The position numbers were made by a program, and so were the translations under genes. A stretch of 64,000 nucleotides of DNA from Grimontia hollisae CIP 101886 (GTDB lineage Bacteria; Pseudomonadota; Gammaproteobacteria; Enterobacterales; Vibrionaceae). This document shows positions 7,268 through 16,615 of the stretch, piece by piece. Each line of letters begins with the position of its first letter. Within the stretch, counting starts at the first letter, position 1. The stretch is from positions 1-64,000 of the forward strand of contig NZ_ADAQ01000012.1 in assembly GCF_000176515.1 (NCBI RefSeq), in the 5' to 3' direction. The notes below the pieces were generated by a model. The model was not told the DNA's origin, did not search any database, and worked only from the letters and a program-made list of their open reading frames with translations.

Positions 7268-8917
7268 ATGAAAAAAAGAAACCTTGCTTTGTCCCTGCTG
7301 GCGACCTCTGTGTTGGCTGGCTGTGCCACGAACACAGAACAAGCCCCATCATGGGTACAGGACAAATCCTACGACATCACCATCATCCACACCAACGACA
7401 ACCACGGTAACTTCTGGCAGAACAGTAAAGGCGAGCTTGGTATGGCTGCCCGCGCGACACTGATCAAACAGATTCGTGAAGAAGTCGAGAACGAAGGCGG
7501 CGCTGTTCTGTTGCTGTCCGGTGGTGACATCAATACCGGCGTACCAGAATCTGATTTACAGGATGCAAAGCCTGACTTTCTTGGTATGAACATGATTGGC
7601 TACGACGCAATGGCCGTGGGCAACCATGAATTTGATAACCCGCTTGATGTGCTGGCCCAACAGGTAGAATGGGCGAATTTTCCCTTCCTGGCTGCCAACA
7701 TCTATCAAGATGGTGAGCGCATGTTTGAACCCTACAAGATCTTCGACAAACAAGGCGTGAAGATTGCGGTAATTGGCCTGACGACTGAAGATACCGCGAA
7801 GATTGGTAACCCAGAGTTCATCTCTGAAATCACCTTTACCGATCCTAAAGAAGAAGCCAAAAAAGTGATTGCGGAACTGAAACGCGAACACAACCCTGAT
7901 GTGATCATTGCTGCAACCCATATGGGTCATTACGTTAATGGTAACCATGGCTCCAACGCACCGGGTGATGTACTGCTGGCACGCTACCTCAACGAAGGCG
8001 ATCTGGACATGATCGTGGGTGGACACTCGCAAGAACCCGTATGTATGGAAGCACCTAACAAACCGGCAGCGTTCAAACCGGGTGATGAGTGTAAGCCTGA
8101 TGTACAGAACGGCACGACTATTGTACAGGCGCACGAATGGGGTAAGTATGTCGGCCGCGCTGACTTTACCTTTAAAAACGGCGAGTTCGAACTGCAATCT
8201 TATGAACTGATCCCGGTGAACCTGAAGAAGAAAGTAACCGTGGATGGCAAAAAAGTCCGCGTCTTTATTCAGGATGAAATTGCACAAGATCCCGAGGTGT
8301 ACAACACCCTGAAACCGTATAAAGAAAAAGGTCAGGCTGCGCTGGAGATAGTGATTGGCAACATTAACGCTGATTTGGTGGGTGAACGTAACATTGTACG
8401 CAACAACCAAACCAACCTCGGTCGCTTGATTGCAGAGTCACACAAAGAGCGTGCGAAAGCAGACTTTGCCGTGATGAACTCAGGCGGTGTGCGTGCTTCC
8501 ATCGAAGCCGGTGACGTTACCTATAAAGATGTGCTACGCGTGCAACCGTTTGCCAACATGGTGACTTACGTCGACATGACAGGTGAAGAAGTACAGCAAT
8601 ACCTGAATGTGGTGGGGACAAAAACCAAAGATTCCGGTGCCTATGTGCAGTTTGCCGGTGTCAGCATGACGGTGGAAGCAGACAAAGTTTCTGACGTAAA
8701 AATCAACGGCGTTACATTAGACCCAGCACAAACTTATCGCTTCACGGTGCCATCTTTTAATGCCGCCGGTGGCGATGGCTACCCGAAAATTACTGATCAC
8801 CCTGCATTTGTGAATACCGGTTACGTTGATGCCGAAGTGCTGAAGGAGTTCATCCAGAATCACTCCCCTATCGACGTAACAGCGTTCGAACCAAACGGTG
8901 AGATCACCTACGAATAA
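7268..8917 (+). CDS. nutA: Lipoprotein 5'-nucleotidase (UshA/NutA family)
   Basis: A 549-residue secreted phosphoesterase. The signal ends in a lipobox (VLAGC), so the mature protein is anchored by lipid. The N-terminal metallophosphatase domain shows IHTNDNHGNF, LSGGDINTG, GNHEFDN, ATHMGHY and GGHSQEP, which supply the two-metal site. The C-terminal nucleotide-binding domain has NSGGVRASIEAGDVTYKD and FNAAGGDGYPK. Vibrio NutA is a chloride-dependent 5'-nucleotidase that lets cells use external nucleotides, and the length and lipobox fit it better than soluble periplasmic UshA. GAGG lies 5 bases before the ATG. A clear terminator follows. Its position behind a porin gene suggests scavenging of extracellular nucleotides and DNA products. 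Confidence 0.9.
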   Translation: MKKRNLALSLLATSVLAGCATNTEQAPSWVQDKSYDITIIHTNDNHGNFWQNSKGELGMAARATLIKQIREEVENEGGAVLLLSGGDINTGVPESDLQDAKPDFLGMNMIGYDAMAVGNHEFDNPLDVLAQQVEWANFPFLAANIYQDGERMFEPYKIFDKQGVKIAVIGLTTEDTAKIGNPEFISEITFTDPKEEAKKVIAELKREHNPDVIIAATHMGHYVNGNHGSNAPGDVLLARYLNEGDLDMIVGGHSQEPVCMEAPNKPAAFKPGDECKPDVQNGTTIVQAHEWGKYVGRADFTFKNGEFELQSYELIPVNLKKKVTVDGKKVRVFIQDEIAQDPEVYNTLKPYKEKGQAALEIVIGNINADLVGERNIVRNNQTNLGRLIAESHKERAKADFAVMNSGGVRASIEAGDVTYKDVLRVQPFANMVTYVDMTGEEVQQYLNVVGTKTKDSGAYVQFAGVSMTVEADKVSDVKINGVTLDPAQTYRFTVPSFNAAGGDGYPKITDHPAFVNTGYVDAEVLKEFIQNHSPIDVTAFEPNGEITYE

Positions 8918-8928
8918 AGAAAAGCCAG

Positions 8929-8956
8929 AGCCCGCTGAATAAAGCGGGTTCTTTTC
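8929..8956 (+). terminator. Intrinsic terminator after nutA
   Basis: A GC-rich stem (cccgct with agcggg, loop gaataa) followed by ttctttt, just 11 bases after the nutA stop. It is a well-formed Rho-independent terminator. Confidence 0.8.
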
Positions 8957-9106
8957 ATCACGGCAAAGAACCTCGTGGCCTATCCCAACATCCCAGAAAT
9001 CACCTACGCGATTGAATCCTTTTGTTTTTGCTCTATCTTTTCAGGTACACGCAGTTTGTTACGCAGCCCATGAACCTGAAACGCATTGAAACTGACCCGG
9101 GCTTTA

Positions 9107-9253
9107 CGTTTCCAGGCGCTAACCGGCAAAAACATTCTGTATGTCGCACGCGCCGCGTTTCCGTTTTTTATGATGATTCTTCTGGGATTAGTGTTGATCA
9201 CCGTCTTCCCGGAAATCGTGACTTACCTGCCAACCACCATGAGTCAACGCTAA
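9107..9253 (+). pseudogene. TRAP transporter large permease (DctM) C-terminal relic
   Basis: In the frame that stops at 9251-9253 the sequence reads QALTGKNILYVARAAFPFF, then a hydrophobic helix, then VFPEIVTYLPTTM. This is the C-terminal end of the DctM/TRAP large subunit (a full subunit is about 430 residues). There is no start codon and nothing of the other 380 residues, and no small permease or binding protein is found upstream. It sits 57 bases before pxpA. I infer that a TRAP uptake gene cluster once preceded pxpABC and was deleted between about 8970 and 9107. Confidence 0.72.
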
Positions 9254-9310
9254 CGGAAAAAAGATACGTCACTGCCTCCCAGAAGGCAGGACAACAAGGA
9301 GTAAGTTGAG

Positions 9311-10051
9311 ATGAAATTAAACTGCGACATGGGAGAGAGCTTTGGCGCCTGGACCATGGGAAAAGACGCCGAGGTGATGCCATGCATAGACATGGCAAGC
9401 ATAGCCTGTGGTTTTCATGCCTCCGATCCGGTCACCATGCAAAAGACGGTTGCTTTGGCATTGGAACAGGGTGTCACCATTGGCGCCCACCCCGGCTACC
9501 CAGATTTGATGGGATTTGGCCGCCGCCAATTTGACTGTACCGAACAGGAACTTTACGCCTGGCTTGGCTATCAAATCGGCGCACTGAAAGGCATCTGCCA
9601 GCAACAAAACACCGTAGTGAATTACGTAAAGCCTCACGGTGCCCTCTACAACACCATGATGAAAGACATGGCAGTGCTGGAAACAGTCATGCGCGCCGTG
9701 AAAGCCGCAGCGCCGGGCTGCCCCTTGGTGGTAATGGCTATTCCCAAGCGCCAGCCCATACTTGATATGGCTGCCGATATCGGTATAGACCTGATGTTCG
9801 AAGCCTTTTCTGACCGCGCATACGACGACGAAGGATTCCTTGTTGATCGCCGCATCGACGGGGCTGTACATGGCAGCGCAAATGCCATTATCGAGCAGGT
9901 TCAACAAATCATTGAACAAGGAACGGTGACGACGTTAAGTGGTAAAACCCTCAAGATTGAGGCAGATACACTTTGCATCCACGGCGACGGCCCCCATGCC
10001 TCCGCTGTCGCCAACGCCCTGACACAATGGAGGGCAAATGGCGCGGATTGA
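9311..10051 (+). CDS. pxpA: 5-oxoprolinase subunit A (LamB/YcsF family)
   Basis: This 246-residue protein starts with the family signature MKLNCDMGESFGAW and continues with DMASIACGFHASDP, GAHPGYPDLMGFGRR, VKPHGALYN and EAFSDRAYDDEGFLVDR, then CIHGDGPHA near the C-terminus. With PxpB and PxpC it forms the ATP-dependent prokaryotic 5-oxoprolinase, which opens 5-oxoproline (pyroglutamate) to glutamate. The ATG is preceded by AAGGAG with a 9-base spacer. It overlaps pxpB by 14 bases, so the three genes form a tight operon. The length is normal. Confidence 0.95.
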   Translation: MKLNCDMGESFGAWTMGKDAEVMPCIDMASIACGFHASDPVTMQKTVALALEQGVTIGAHPGYPDLMGFGRRQFDCTEQELYAWLGYQIGALKGICQQQNTVVNYVKPHGALYNTMMKDMAVLETVMRAVKAAAPGCPLVVMAIPKRQPILDMAADIGIDLMFEAFSDRAYDDEGFLVDRRIDGAVHGSANAIIEQVQQIIEQGTVTTLSGKTLKIEADTLCIHGDGPHASAVANALTQWRANGAD

Positions 10052-10724
10052 ATCAGTGAATGAGCAGACGCTGATTGTGTACTTTGGCGACAACATTGAT
10101 GAAACGGTTGCTGCGGACGTGAACCGTGCCATCTTTCAGGTCAGGGAAAGTCTCGGCGATTTGGTCACCGATATGATCCCCTCTTACAACTCTATGTTGG
10201 TTGGGTTTGATTTAAACCGCACTGATCGTTTTGACATCATCAAACGCATCCGTCTGTCATTGGCATCAACCACCAGCGAAATCAATGACCGCAGCGACAA
10301 TCAGGTCGTCGAGATCCCCGTTTATTACGGCGAGGAAGTCGCGCTGGATATGCCAGACGTCTGCGAAAAAACTGGCCTCGACAGCGCATCCGTCATCAAG
10401 CTCCATAGCCAGCGGGAATACCGTGTGTATGCCATCGGCTTTAGCCCGGGGTTTGCCTACCTTGGCAGTCTGGATGACGCCATTGTCGTTCCGCGTAAAT
10501 CCACGCCACGGCTGAAAGTACCAACCGGAAGCGTAGGGCTGGCAGATAACCAGACGGCAATTTACCCAAGCAGCACACCGGGAGGCTGGCAAATCATCGG
10601 CCGTACGCCACTCAATATGGTGGACTGGGACAGCGATTCATTGGCCAAAGTGAATGTCGGCAATCGGGTGAAATTTTGTCCTATAGACCGGGAGGAGTTT
10701 TTGAAACAAGGTGGTGTGTTATGA
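10038..10724 (+). CDS. pxpB: 5-oxoprolinase subunit B
   Basis: This 228-residue protein is of the KipI/allophanate-hydrolase-subunit-1 family. Landmarks are SYNSMLVGFD, VEIPVYYGEEVALDMPDV, YAIGFSPGFAYLG, VPRKSTPRLKVPTGSVG and TPGGWQIIGRTP. With PxpA and PxpC it forms the 5-oxoprolinase that converts 5-oxoproline, ATP and water to glutamate. Its start lies inside the end of pxpA. The next gene begins 13 bases past its stop. Older names (KipI, allophanate hydrolase subunit 1) are misleading in this gene order. Confidence 0.94.
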   Translation: MARIESVNEQTLIVYFGDNIDETVAADVNRAIFQVRESLGDLVTDMIPSYNSMLVGFDLNRTDRFDIIKRIRLSLASTTSEINDRSDNQVVEIPVYYGEEVALDMPDVCEKTGLDSASVIKLHSQREYRVYAIGFSPGFAYLGSLDDAIVVPRKSTPRLKVPTGSVGLADNQTAIYPSSTPGGWQIIGRTPLNMVDWDSDSLAKVNVGNRVKFCPIDREEFLKQGGVL

Positions 10725-10737
10725 ATGGGAGCGTGCG

Positions 10738-11658
10738 ATGAGTTTTAACGTCGTGAACCCCGGCATGCTTACCCTGCTGCAAGACAGCGGTCGCGTGGGT
10801 TTCCAGCATTTAGGCATTACCACCGGTGGCCCGATGGATGAACATGCGTTTTACTGGGCAAACCGGCTATTGGGAAACAGCCCGGATGCCGCGCAGCTGG
10901 AAATCACTTTTGGCCAACTCCAGCTAAGGGCAAACGCCAACACAACCATTGCCCTGACCGGTGCCGATCTGTCCGCGACCCTGAACGATAGTGCCCTGAA
11001 ACCATGGCGAACCTACGCCATCAAACCGGGTGATGAACTGGCGTTTGGTTCACCGAAAACCGGACTACGGGCGTATCTTGCCGTCACCGGAGGCTTTGAC
11101 TGTGCGCCAAAACTCGGCAGCTGTGCCACCGTGAAACGCGAGCAGTTGGGCGGCTTAACCGGAAAAGGTGACCCGCTGGCAGCAGGCGATATCCTTCCTT
11201 TCACCGCGACGTCGGTGTTCAGTGAACAGCGCACACCAACGTGGGCCATTCCAGATTACGATGCGCCGCTGGCGCTTGGGGTTATTGCCGCGTACCAGAA
11301 TGCGTCATTCGGCCACAGCGAACAAATGACGTTTTTCACCAGCAGGTATGAAGTCAGCCAGAATATCGACCGCATGGGCTACCGTTTATCCGGTGCGCCG
11401 GTAACAAGCCGTCTGGATGGCATTATCTCTGAAGGAATCGCGTTTGGCGCTATCCAGATCCCGAGTGACGGCCAGCCAATCGTGCTGATGAAAGACAGGC
11501 AGACCATTGGCGGTTACCCCAAAATTGGCTGTTTAAGCAGCTTAGGGGCAGGGCAGCTTTCCCAGCGCCAACCGGGACAGGTTGTCACCTTCTCACCCAT
11601 GGATATTGCCGATGCGGAAGTCGAGAGAAGGCTTTTTAACCGGGTAATATTCGGGTAA
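10738..11658 (+). CDS. pxpC: 5-oxoprolinase subunit C
   Basis: This protein of about 306 residues is of the KipA/allophanate-hydrolase-subunit-2 family. It begins MSFNVVNPGMLTLLQDSGR, followed by GFQHLGITTGGPMDEHAFYWANRLLGN and LEITFGQLQL, and later DRMGYRLSGAPV, EGIAFGAIQIPSDGQPIVLMKDRQT and GGYPKIG. It completes the PxpABC 5-oxoprolinase. I chose the ATG at 10738 because GGGAG lies 7 bases before it. A GTG at 10711 would overlap pxpB but adds nine residues not typical of the family. No terminator is evident before the acetyltransferase gene 76 bases on. Confidence 0.94.
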   Translation: MSFNVVNPGMLTLLQDSGRVGFQHLGITTGGPMDEHAFYWANRLLGNSPDAAQLEITFGQLQLRANANTTIALTGADLSATLNDSALKPWRTYAIKPGDELAFGSPKTGLRAYLAVTGGFDCAPKLGSCATVKREQLGGLTGKGDPLAAGDILPFTATSVFSEQRTPTWAIPDYDAPLALGVIAAYQNASFGHSEQMTFFTSRYEVSQNIDRMGYRLSGAPVTSRLDGIISEGIAFGAIQIPSDGQPIVLMKDRQTIGGYPKIGCLSSLGAGQLSQRQPGQVVTFSPMDIADAEVERRLFNRVIFG

Positions 11659-11734
11659 TTCTTGTGGCGGGCGTACCTGTTTTTCGTTACGCTTCGCCAT
11701 CATTTTTGCTTGTTTAAACGCCATAGAAACCACA

Positions 11735-12235
11735 ATGAACCTAACAATAAGAACTGCGTTGGACTCAGATGCAAGACGCATCACCGATATCATCAACCCC
11801 ATCATTCGAAGTGGCCGCTATATTCTTCTCGACTCTCTTTTTTCAGTGTCAGATCAAAGCTTTCTTATCCAGTATTTCCCGGTAAATGGGGTGTTTCTGG
11901 TCGCGGAAGAGAAAGACACCAAAGAGATTGTCGGCTATCAAACCGTTGAACCATTTGCCAACTACTCCCGAGCATTGGATCACGTCGGCATCGTCAACAC
12001 CTATGTCGCAAAGCAATATCACCGTCAGGGCATTGCAACGGCGCTGTTTTCCACCATGCTGGATATCGCCCGGTCACGCGGGTTTGAAAAACTGGTTGCA
12101 CAGGTTCGCGCTGACAATGATGCCGCACTGCAAACCTACACAAAGCAGGGGTTTGAGGTATCAGGCCGGGCCAAGAAACAGGCTAAGATCGGCGAAAACT
12201 ACATTGATGAAATCACAATGGAACGGTTTTTATAA
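11735..12235 (+). CDS. GNAT-family N-acetyltransferase
   Basis: A 166-residue acetyltransferase with the GNAT fold. The acetyl-CoA pyrophosphate-binding motif A is seen as YVAKQYHRQGIATALFSTML, with an upstream beta strand HVGIVNTY. The C-terminal part (AQVRADNDAALQTYTKQGFEVSGRAKKQAKIGENYIDEITMER) resembles the phosphinothricin/methionine-sulfoximine (PAT-like) branch. The substrate is not certain, and amino acid analogues or amines are likely. It follows pxpC in the same direction and may be cotranscribed. A stem-loop lies 30 bases after the stop. Confidence 0.85.
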   Translation: MNLTIRTALDSDARRITDIINPIIRSGRYILLDSLFSVSDQSFLIQYFPVNGVFLVAEEKDTKEIVGYQTVEPFANYSRALDHVGIVNTYVAKQYHRQGIATALFSTMLDIARSRGFEKLVAQVRADNDAALQTYTKQGFEVSGRAKKQAKIGENYIDEITMERFL

Positions 12236-12264
12236 CCAACGACGCCCACTGCACGTTGTTTTTA

Positions 12265-12286
12265 AAGGTGCTCTAGTGAGCACCTT
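12265..12286. terminator. Stem-loop between the GNAT and GAPDH genes
   Basis: aaggtgctc (12265-12273) and gagcacctt (12278-12286) form a perfect 9-bp stem with a 4-base loop between two convergent genes. The U-run on either side is poor, so it may act with Rho or as a bidirectional 3'-end structure. Confidence 0.55.
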
Positions 12287-12409
12287 CATCCAAAGAAGCA
12301 CGACTAAACAGTACCCTTCACCCCTACTGTTGTGATGTAAACGATGGCAATCGCGATTGCTTATACATCCGGGCGAAGTGAACACATCGCTGCTTACCTT
12401 GTCCCCAAC

Positions 12410-13852
12410 CTACTGGTGCAAGGGTGGGATCACGGCGTATTGGACGCCTGCCATCTGCTCAATACAGTGGATGACCTGACAACTGTAACCAAACTCGTTG
12501 TCATACCAAATGTAGAGTACGCAACGGTTCCCGTCTGCAATGGTCGCTTCACTGTCCACCACCCCCGCATAACGGGAGCCAACGATGTCTGAAGAGACAA
12601 TCTCGGTAGACTGGGTGTAGTCAATCTGACCGGACAGCGGAGACATCAATGCGGTTTCGCGCAGATACGCGTTGAGCGACTCGCGGTCTACGGCTTTGCC
12701 CAGATTGAGGTTGGCAATCGCCATCGACACATTCGGCGTTGGTACACGAATCGCGTTTCCGGTCAGCTTACCTTTCAGCGCTGGTAGTGCCTTGGCAACG
12801 GCTTTAGCAGCACCGGTCGAGGTCAGGACCATATTCAGGGACGCAGCACGGCCACGACGATCACCACTGTGGAAATTATCAATCAGGTTCTGATCATTGG
12901 TAAACGAGTGAACCGTTTCGATGTGCCCCGACTCTACGCCATAGCGATCATGCATCGCTTTCAGCACTGGCGTGATAGCATTGGTGGTACAACTCGCCGC
13001 AGACACAATGGTGTCGCTGTCTTCAATGTCACCATGGTTAACGCCAAAGACGATGTTTTTAATGTCACCCTTGCCAGGCGCTGTCAGCAGCACTTTCGCC
13101 GCGCCTTTCGCCGTCAGGTGGTTGCTCAGGCCATCAACATCACGCCACATGCCGGTGTTATCGACCACTACCGCGTTTTTAATGCCGTACGCTTCGTAGT
13201 CCACGTCAGAAGGATGGTTCGCATAAATAATCTGAATGTAATTACCATTCACGATCAGGGCGTTACGGGCGTGGTCAACCAGAATTGAACCATTAAAAGG
13301 CCCGTGAACAGAATCACGACGCAGCAAGCTGGCGCGTTTTTCCAAGTCGCCATCTTTGCCGCCACGTACAACAATCGCCCGGAGTCGCAACGGGTATCCC
13401 GGTCCGCTTTTTTCTATCATCAAGCGTGTGACCAGACGGCCGATTCTGCCAAAGCCATACAACACGATATCTCTGGGCTCCTTAAGACTCGTGGATAGCG
13501 GCAGGTCAGCGATTGCTGTTTTTAGGAAATCATCAAGTTGAGCAAGGTCATCATGATCACGCCAGTAGAGCTCAGCCAGTCTACCCAGATCAATACGGCA
13601 TGCGGAAAGCGGTAATTCAGACAATGCTTCTAGAATAGGAAGGGTAAGTGCAGTGGTTATTTCCTGACCGGTATACCAGCGCGCTACTCGGTGGGATTTC
13701 AGTAAATCAATGGTACTTGCATTGATAACAGCCCGGCCATAAATCTGGATTTCCACACCCTTTTCACGGTACAGCTTACTGATCAGGGGAGACATGGTTT
13801 CTGCGTCGGATTGACTCTTTTGCCATTGGGTAAGGTGTTGTTCAGGACTCAT
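12410..13852 (-). CDS. gap: Long-form glyceraldehyde-3-phosphate dehydrogenase
   Basis: A 480-residue NAD(P)-dependent GAPDH. Residues from about 130 follow the normal GAPDH pattern: LYGFGRIGRL (dinucleotide-binding loop), the catalytic cysteine in SAASCTTNAITPV, HSFTNDQNLIDNFHSGDRRGRAA, and the end in VLYIWYDNEFGYSCQVI. Ordinary GAPDH has about 330-340 residues, so there are about 130 extra N-terminal residues (ISKLYREKGVEIQIYGRAVIN..., ending near LPLSTSLKEP). Long forms like this are known in gamma-proteobacteria as a second gap gene. It is probably not the main glycolytic enzyme. The stop is close to the stem-loop shared with the GNAT gene. The role of the extension is unknown. Confidence 0.88.
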   Translation of the reverse strand: MSPEQHLTQWQKSQSDAETMSPLISKLYREKGVEIQIYGRAVINASTIDLLKSHRVARWYTGQEITTALTLPILEALSELPLSACRIDLGRLAELYWRDHDDLAQLDDFLKTAIADLPLSTSLKEPRDIVLYGFGRIGRLVTRLMIEKSGPGYPLRLRAIVVRGGKDGDLEKRASLLRRDSVHGPFNGSILVDHARNALIVNGNYIQIIYANHPSDVDYEAYGIKNAVVVDNTGMWRDVDGLSNHLTAKGAAKVLLTAPGKGDIKNIVFGVNHGDIEDSDTIVSAASCTTNAITPVLKAMHDRYGVESGHIETVHSFTNDQNLIDNFHSGDRRGRAASLNMVLTSTGAAKAVAKALPALKGKLTGNAIRVPTPNVSMAIANLNLGKAVDRESLNAYLRETALMSPLSGQIDYTQSTEIVSSDIVGSRYAGVVDSEATIADGNRCVLYIWYDNEFGYSCQVIHCIEQMAGVQYAVIPPLHQ

Positions 13853-14366
13853 TGTGACTTTCTGTGCCTTTTTGAGGGTTAGAGTATAAAAATGCTGTTA
13901 ATGATTATTTTTATTATTTTGGCGCTGAGTCTAATGGCTTGATGATTATTAACCTAGGAAAATTAAGTCTCAATGAATTCAAATAAGTTTCAATCAGTTA
14001 GCATTATTCGTGTAGATAATTTACGTCTCTAATCCACTTCTTTTTTATTAGCCTCAAAATATGATTGAAAGTTTACAACGTGAAACGTTCAAAAACACAG
14101 CTTAAAACTTCTTAATACGATACGTTAAATAAGTTGAACCACTTGCGCTTAAGCCTGATCACACGTTGCATTAAGGTGAACATTTATTGACACATTAATT
14201 ACACCTCTAAATATATGTGTTTTGATTTGATTTTTTATCATCGCCTTAAAACATCATGATATAGACACAAACTCACTCATCCCCAACATGGCCTTGATAA
14301 AAAATCCACAGCATGTATCATTTAAGCGGACTAAATACTTAGGCCACTAAAGGATAAGTAATCAAC
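13853..14366. other. Divergent promoter region of gap and the ect operon
   Basis: About 510 AT-rich bases between two divergent transcription units. In other vibrios the ect promoter is osmoregulated and is repressed by the MarR-type regulator CosR, but I could not define an operator by eye. AAAGGA at 14349-14354 is the ribosome-binding site of ectA. No gene is seen. Confidence 0.5.
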
Positions 14367-14912
14367 ATGAGCACCGAGACGATTAACCAATACGCAACGT
14401 TAAAACGTTTAAGGACGGATCAAGATGCATGGGTGTTTCGTACACCGAGGATGGATGATGGCATCAAGATCCATAACCTGATCGCCCATTGCCCGCCACT
14501 CGATGAAAACTCTTCGTACTGCAATTTCCTTCAATCATCCCACTTCAATAACACCTGCGTTCTCGCAGAATTCAACGGTAAAGTTGCTGGGTTTATTTCC
14601 GGTTATCGCAAGCCGGATGCCCCCAACCACCTGTTTGTCTGGCAAGTTGCCGTCGCCCCCGACATGCGTGGTCTGGGCCTCGCCTATCAAATGCTGCAAG
14701 AGCTCTTGATGCGCGAGCATCTTCAGGAAATCACCGCAGTAGAAACAACCATCACTGAATCAAACGAAGGCTCCTGGCGTCTGTTTAAGAAGCTGGATGC
14801 TGCCAATGGCAAGCAAGGATCAGTAAGCGTGTTTCTCGACGAGGAACAACATTTCAAAGGTCGACACGATACGGAATACCTGTATCACATCCCTTTGAAA
14901 AACAAACATTAA
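14367..14912 (+). CDS. ectA: L-2,4-diaminobutyrate acetyltransferase
   Basis: This 181-residue GNAT enzyme acetylates the gamma amino group of 2,4-diaminobutyrate in the second step of ectoine synthesis. Family landmarks are WVFRTPRMDDGIKIHNLI, CPPLDENSSYCNFLQSSHF, TCVLAEFNGKVAGFISGYRKP, and the acetyl-CoA motif WQVAVAPDMRGLGLAYQML, then TTITESNEGSWRLFKKL. It is the first gene of an ectA-ectB-ectC-ask operon, followed by ectB after 21 bases. The length is normal. Ectoine protects cells against salt and cold. Confidence 0.96.
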   Translation: MSTETINQYATLKRLRTDQDAWVFRTPRMDDGIKIHNLIAHCPPLDENSSYCNFLQSSHFNNTCVLAEFNGKVAGFISGYRKPDAPNHLFVWQVAVAPDMRGLGLAYQMLQELLMREHLQEITAVETTITESNEGSWRLFKKLDAANGKQGSVSVFLDEEQHFKGRHDTEYLYHIPLKNKH

Positions 14913-14933
14913 TAGAAATAGAACGGAATCCTC

Positions 14934-16199
14934 ATGGACATTTTTAACAAGCAAGAGTCAAACGTTAGATCATATTGTAATAACTTTCCGGTGGTATTCA
15001 CTTCAGCGAAAGGTTGTTGGTTAACCACTGAAGCAGGAGAACGCTACATCGACTTCCTTGCTGGTGCAGGCTCACTTAACTATGGCCACAATAATCCAGT
15101 TCTGAAGAAAGCGTTGATGGACTATATCGACAGCGATGGCATTACCCACGGCCTCGATATGTTTACTGACGCAAAAGCCGCTTTTCTAACCGCACTCCGT
15201 AATCACATCTTCGCGCCACGAAATCTTGATTACAAAGTGCAGTTCACAGGACCTACCGGCACCAACGCGGTTGAAGCAGCGATGAAGCTTGCACGCAAAG
15301 TGACGGGCCGTACCAATATCATCACGTTTACTAATGGCTTCCACGGTTGCACCATGGGTGCATTAACGGCTACCGGTAATCAACACCACCGTGGCGGTGC
15401 CGGCATGCCGTTGTTTGGTACATCACGCATTCCTTATGAAGGCTATGCCGACGTTGATGGCCTAGCCCTGTTTGAAACCATGCTGAATGATAACTCCAGT
15501 GGTCTGGATAAACCGGCTGCAGTGCTACTGGAAACCCTGCAAGGTGAAGGTGGCCTGAACGTGGCGTCCAATGCGTGGCTGCAAAAACTGAGCAAAATAT
15601 GTAAAGCCCACGGTATTTTGCTGATTGTTGATGATATCCAGGCTGGTTGTGGCCGTACTGGCACTTTCTTCAGTTTTGAACCTTCAGGCATCAAACCGGA
15701 CATGGTCACCCTGTCGAAATCTATCAGTGGTTATGGGCTACCAATGGCACTGGTACTACTGAAGCCTGAACTGGATAAGTGGTCACCCGGCGAGCATAAC
15801 GGTACGTTTCGTGGTAACAACCATGCTTTTATCACTGCAACAAAAGCCATTGAAAGCTACTGGCAAAATAGTGAGTTCGAAAGCCATATTGCTGAACGCA
15901 GCCGTCAGGTAACAAAAACCATTGACCGCTCACTCACGCGGCTGTCTTCACTGTTCGTCCGTGCCAAAGGCCGCGGCATGATGCAGGGTATTGAGTGTAA
16001 AAACGGTGACATCGCCAGTGCCATTTCGCGCCGTTGTTTCGAGAAAGGCATGATCATCGAAACCGCAGGTCCAGATGATGAAGTGGTAAAGTTTTTCTGC
16101 CCACTGACCATTAGCGAATCTGAGCTGGAGCAAGGCTTGCAGATTTTTGAAAAAGCGGCACAAGACGTTGCCAACACACTGACCCGTAAAGCGTCATAA
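14934..16199 (+). CDS. ectB: Diaminobutyrate-2-oxoglutarate transaminase
   Basis: A 421-residue class III aminotransferase with pyridoxal phosphate. It converts aspartate semialdehyde to 2,4-diaminobutyrate with glutamate as donor, the first committed step of ectoine synthesis. Visible motifs are the start [93 protein letters not shown] (with the PLP-contacting Asp) and the PLP lysine in [12 protein letters not shown]. It lies between ectA and ectC with short gaps (21 and 14 bases). It is full length. Confidence 0.97.
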   Translation: MDIFNKQESNVRSYCNNFPVVFTSAKGCWLTTEAGERYIDFLAGAGSLNYGHNNPVLKKALMDYIDSDGITHGLDMFTDAKAAFLTALRNHIFAPRNLDYKVQFTGPTGTNAVEAAMKLARKVTGRTNIITFTNGFHGCTMGALTATGNQHHRGGAGMPLFGTSRIPYEGYADVDGLALFETMLNDNSSGLDKPAAVLLETLQGEGGLNVASNAWLQKLSKICKAHGILLIVDDIQAGCGRTGTFFSFEPSGIKPDMVTLSKSISGYGLPMALVLLKPELDKWSPGEHNGTFRGNNHAFITATKAIESYWQNSEFESHIAERSRQVTKTIDRSLTRLSSLFVRAKGRGMMQGIECKNGDIASAISRRCFEKGMIIETAGPDDEVVKFFCPLTISESELEQGLQIFEKAAQDVANTLTRKAS

Positions 16200-16213
16200 G
16201 GAAAGAAAGAACC

Positions 16214-16600
16214 ATGATCGTAAGAACTCTGGAAGCGTGTAAAAACAGTGAACGCCGCGTCGTTGCCGAGACATGGGAAAGCGTTCGCATGTTGCTGAAA
16301 GATGACCAAATGGGCTTTTCGTTCCATATCACCACCATCTTTAAAGGCACTGAAACCCATATCCATTACAAAAACCATTTGGAGTCGGTGTACTGCATGT
16401 CCGGTGAAGGTGAGATTGAAGTAGTAGGCGGTGAAACCTACCCCATCAAACCCGGCACACTGTATATCCTCGACAAGCACGACGAGCATTACCTGCGTGC
16501 ATACAAAGGTGCCGACATGGTGATGGCTTGCGTGTTTAACCCGCCGATCACAGGCCAGGAAACCCATGACGAAAATGGCGTATACCCATTGGTAGATTGA
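16214..16600 (+). CDS. ectC: L-ectoine synthase
   Basis: A 128-residue cupin that cyclises N-gamma-acetyl-2,4-diaminobutyrate to ectoine. It starts [20 protein letters not shown] and contains [35 protein letters not shown] and [16 protein letters not shown], which form the cupin barrel and carry the metal and substrate residues of EctC. The length is typical. A strong terminator-like hairpin at 16616-16640 separates it from ask. Confidence 0.97.
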   Translation: MIVRTLEACKNSERRVVAETWESVRMLLKDDQMGFSFHITTIFKGTETHIHYKNHLESVYCMSGEGEIEVVGGETYPIKPGTLYILDKHDEHYLRAYKGADMVMACVFNPPITGQETHDENGVYPLVD

Positions 16601-16615
16601 TAAACCACATCAGTT

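Noticed and set aside
9004-9201. 65-aa minus-strand frame
   Set aside because: It overlaps the DctM relic, which has clear homology in the plus-strand frame. No family was recognised for the minus-strand product.
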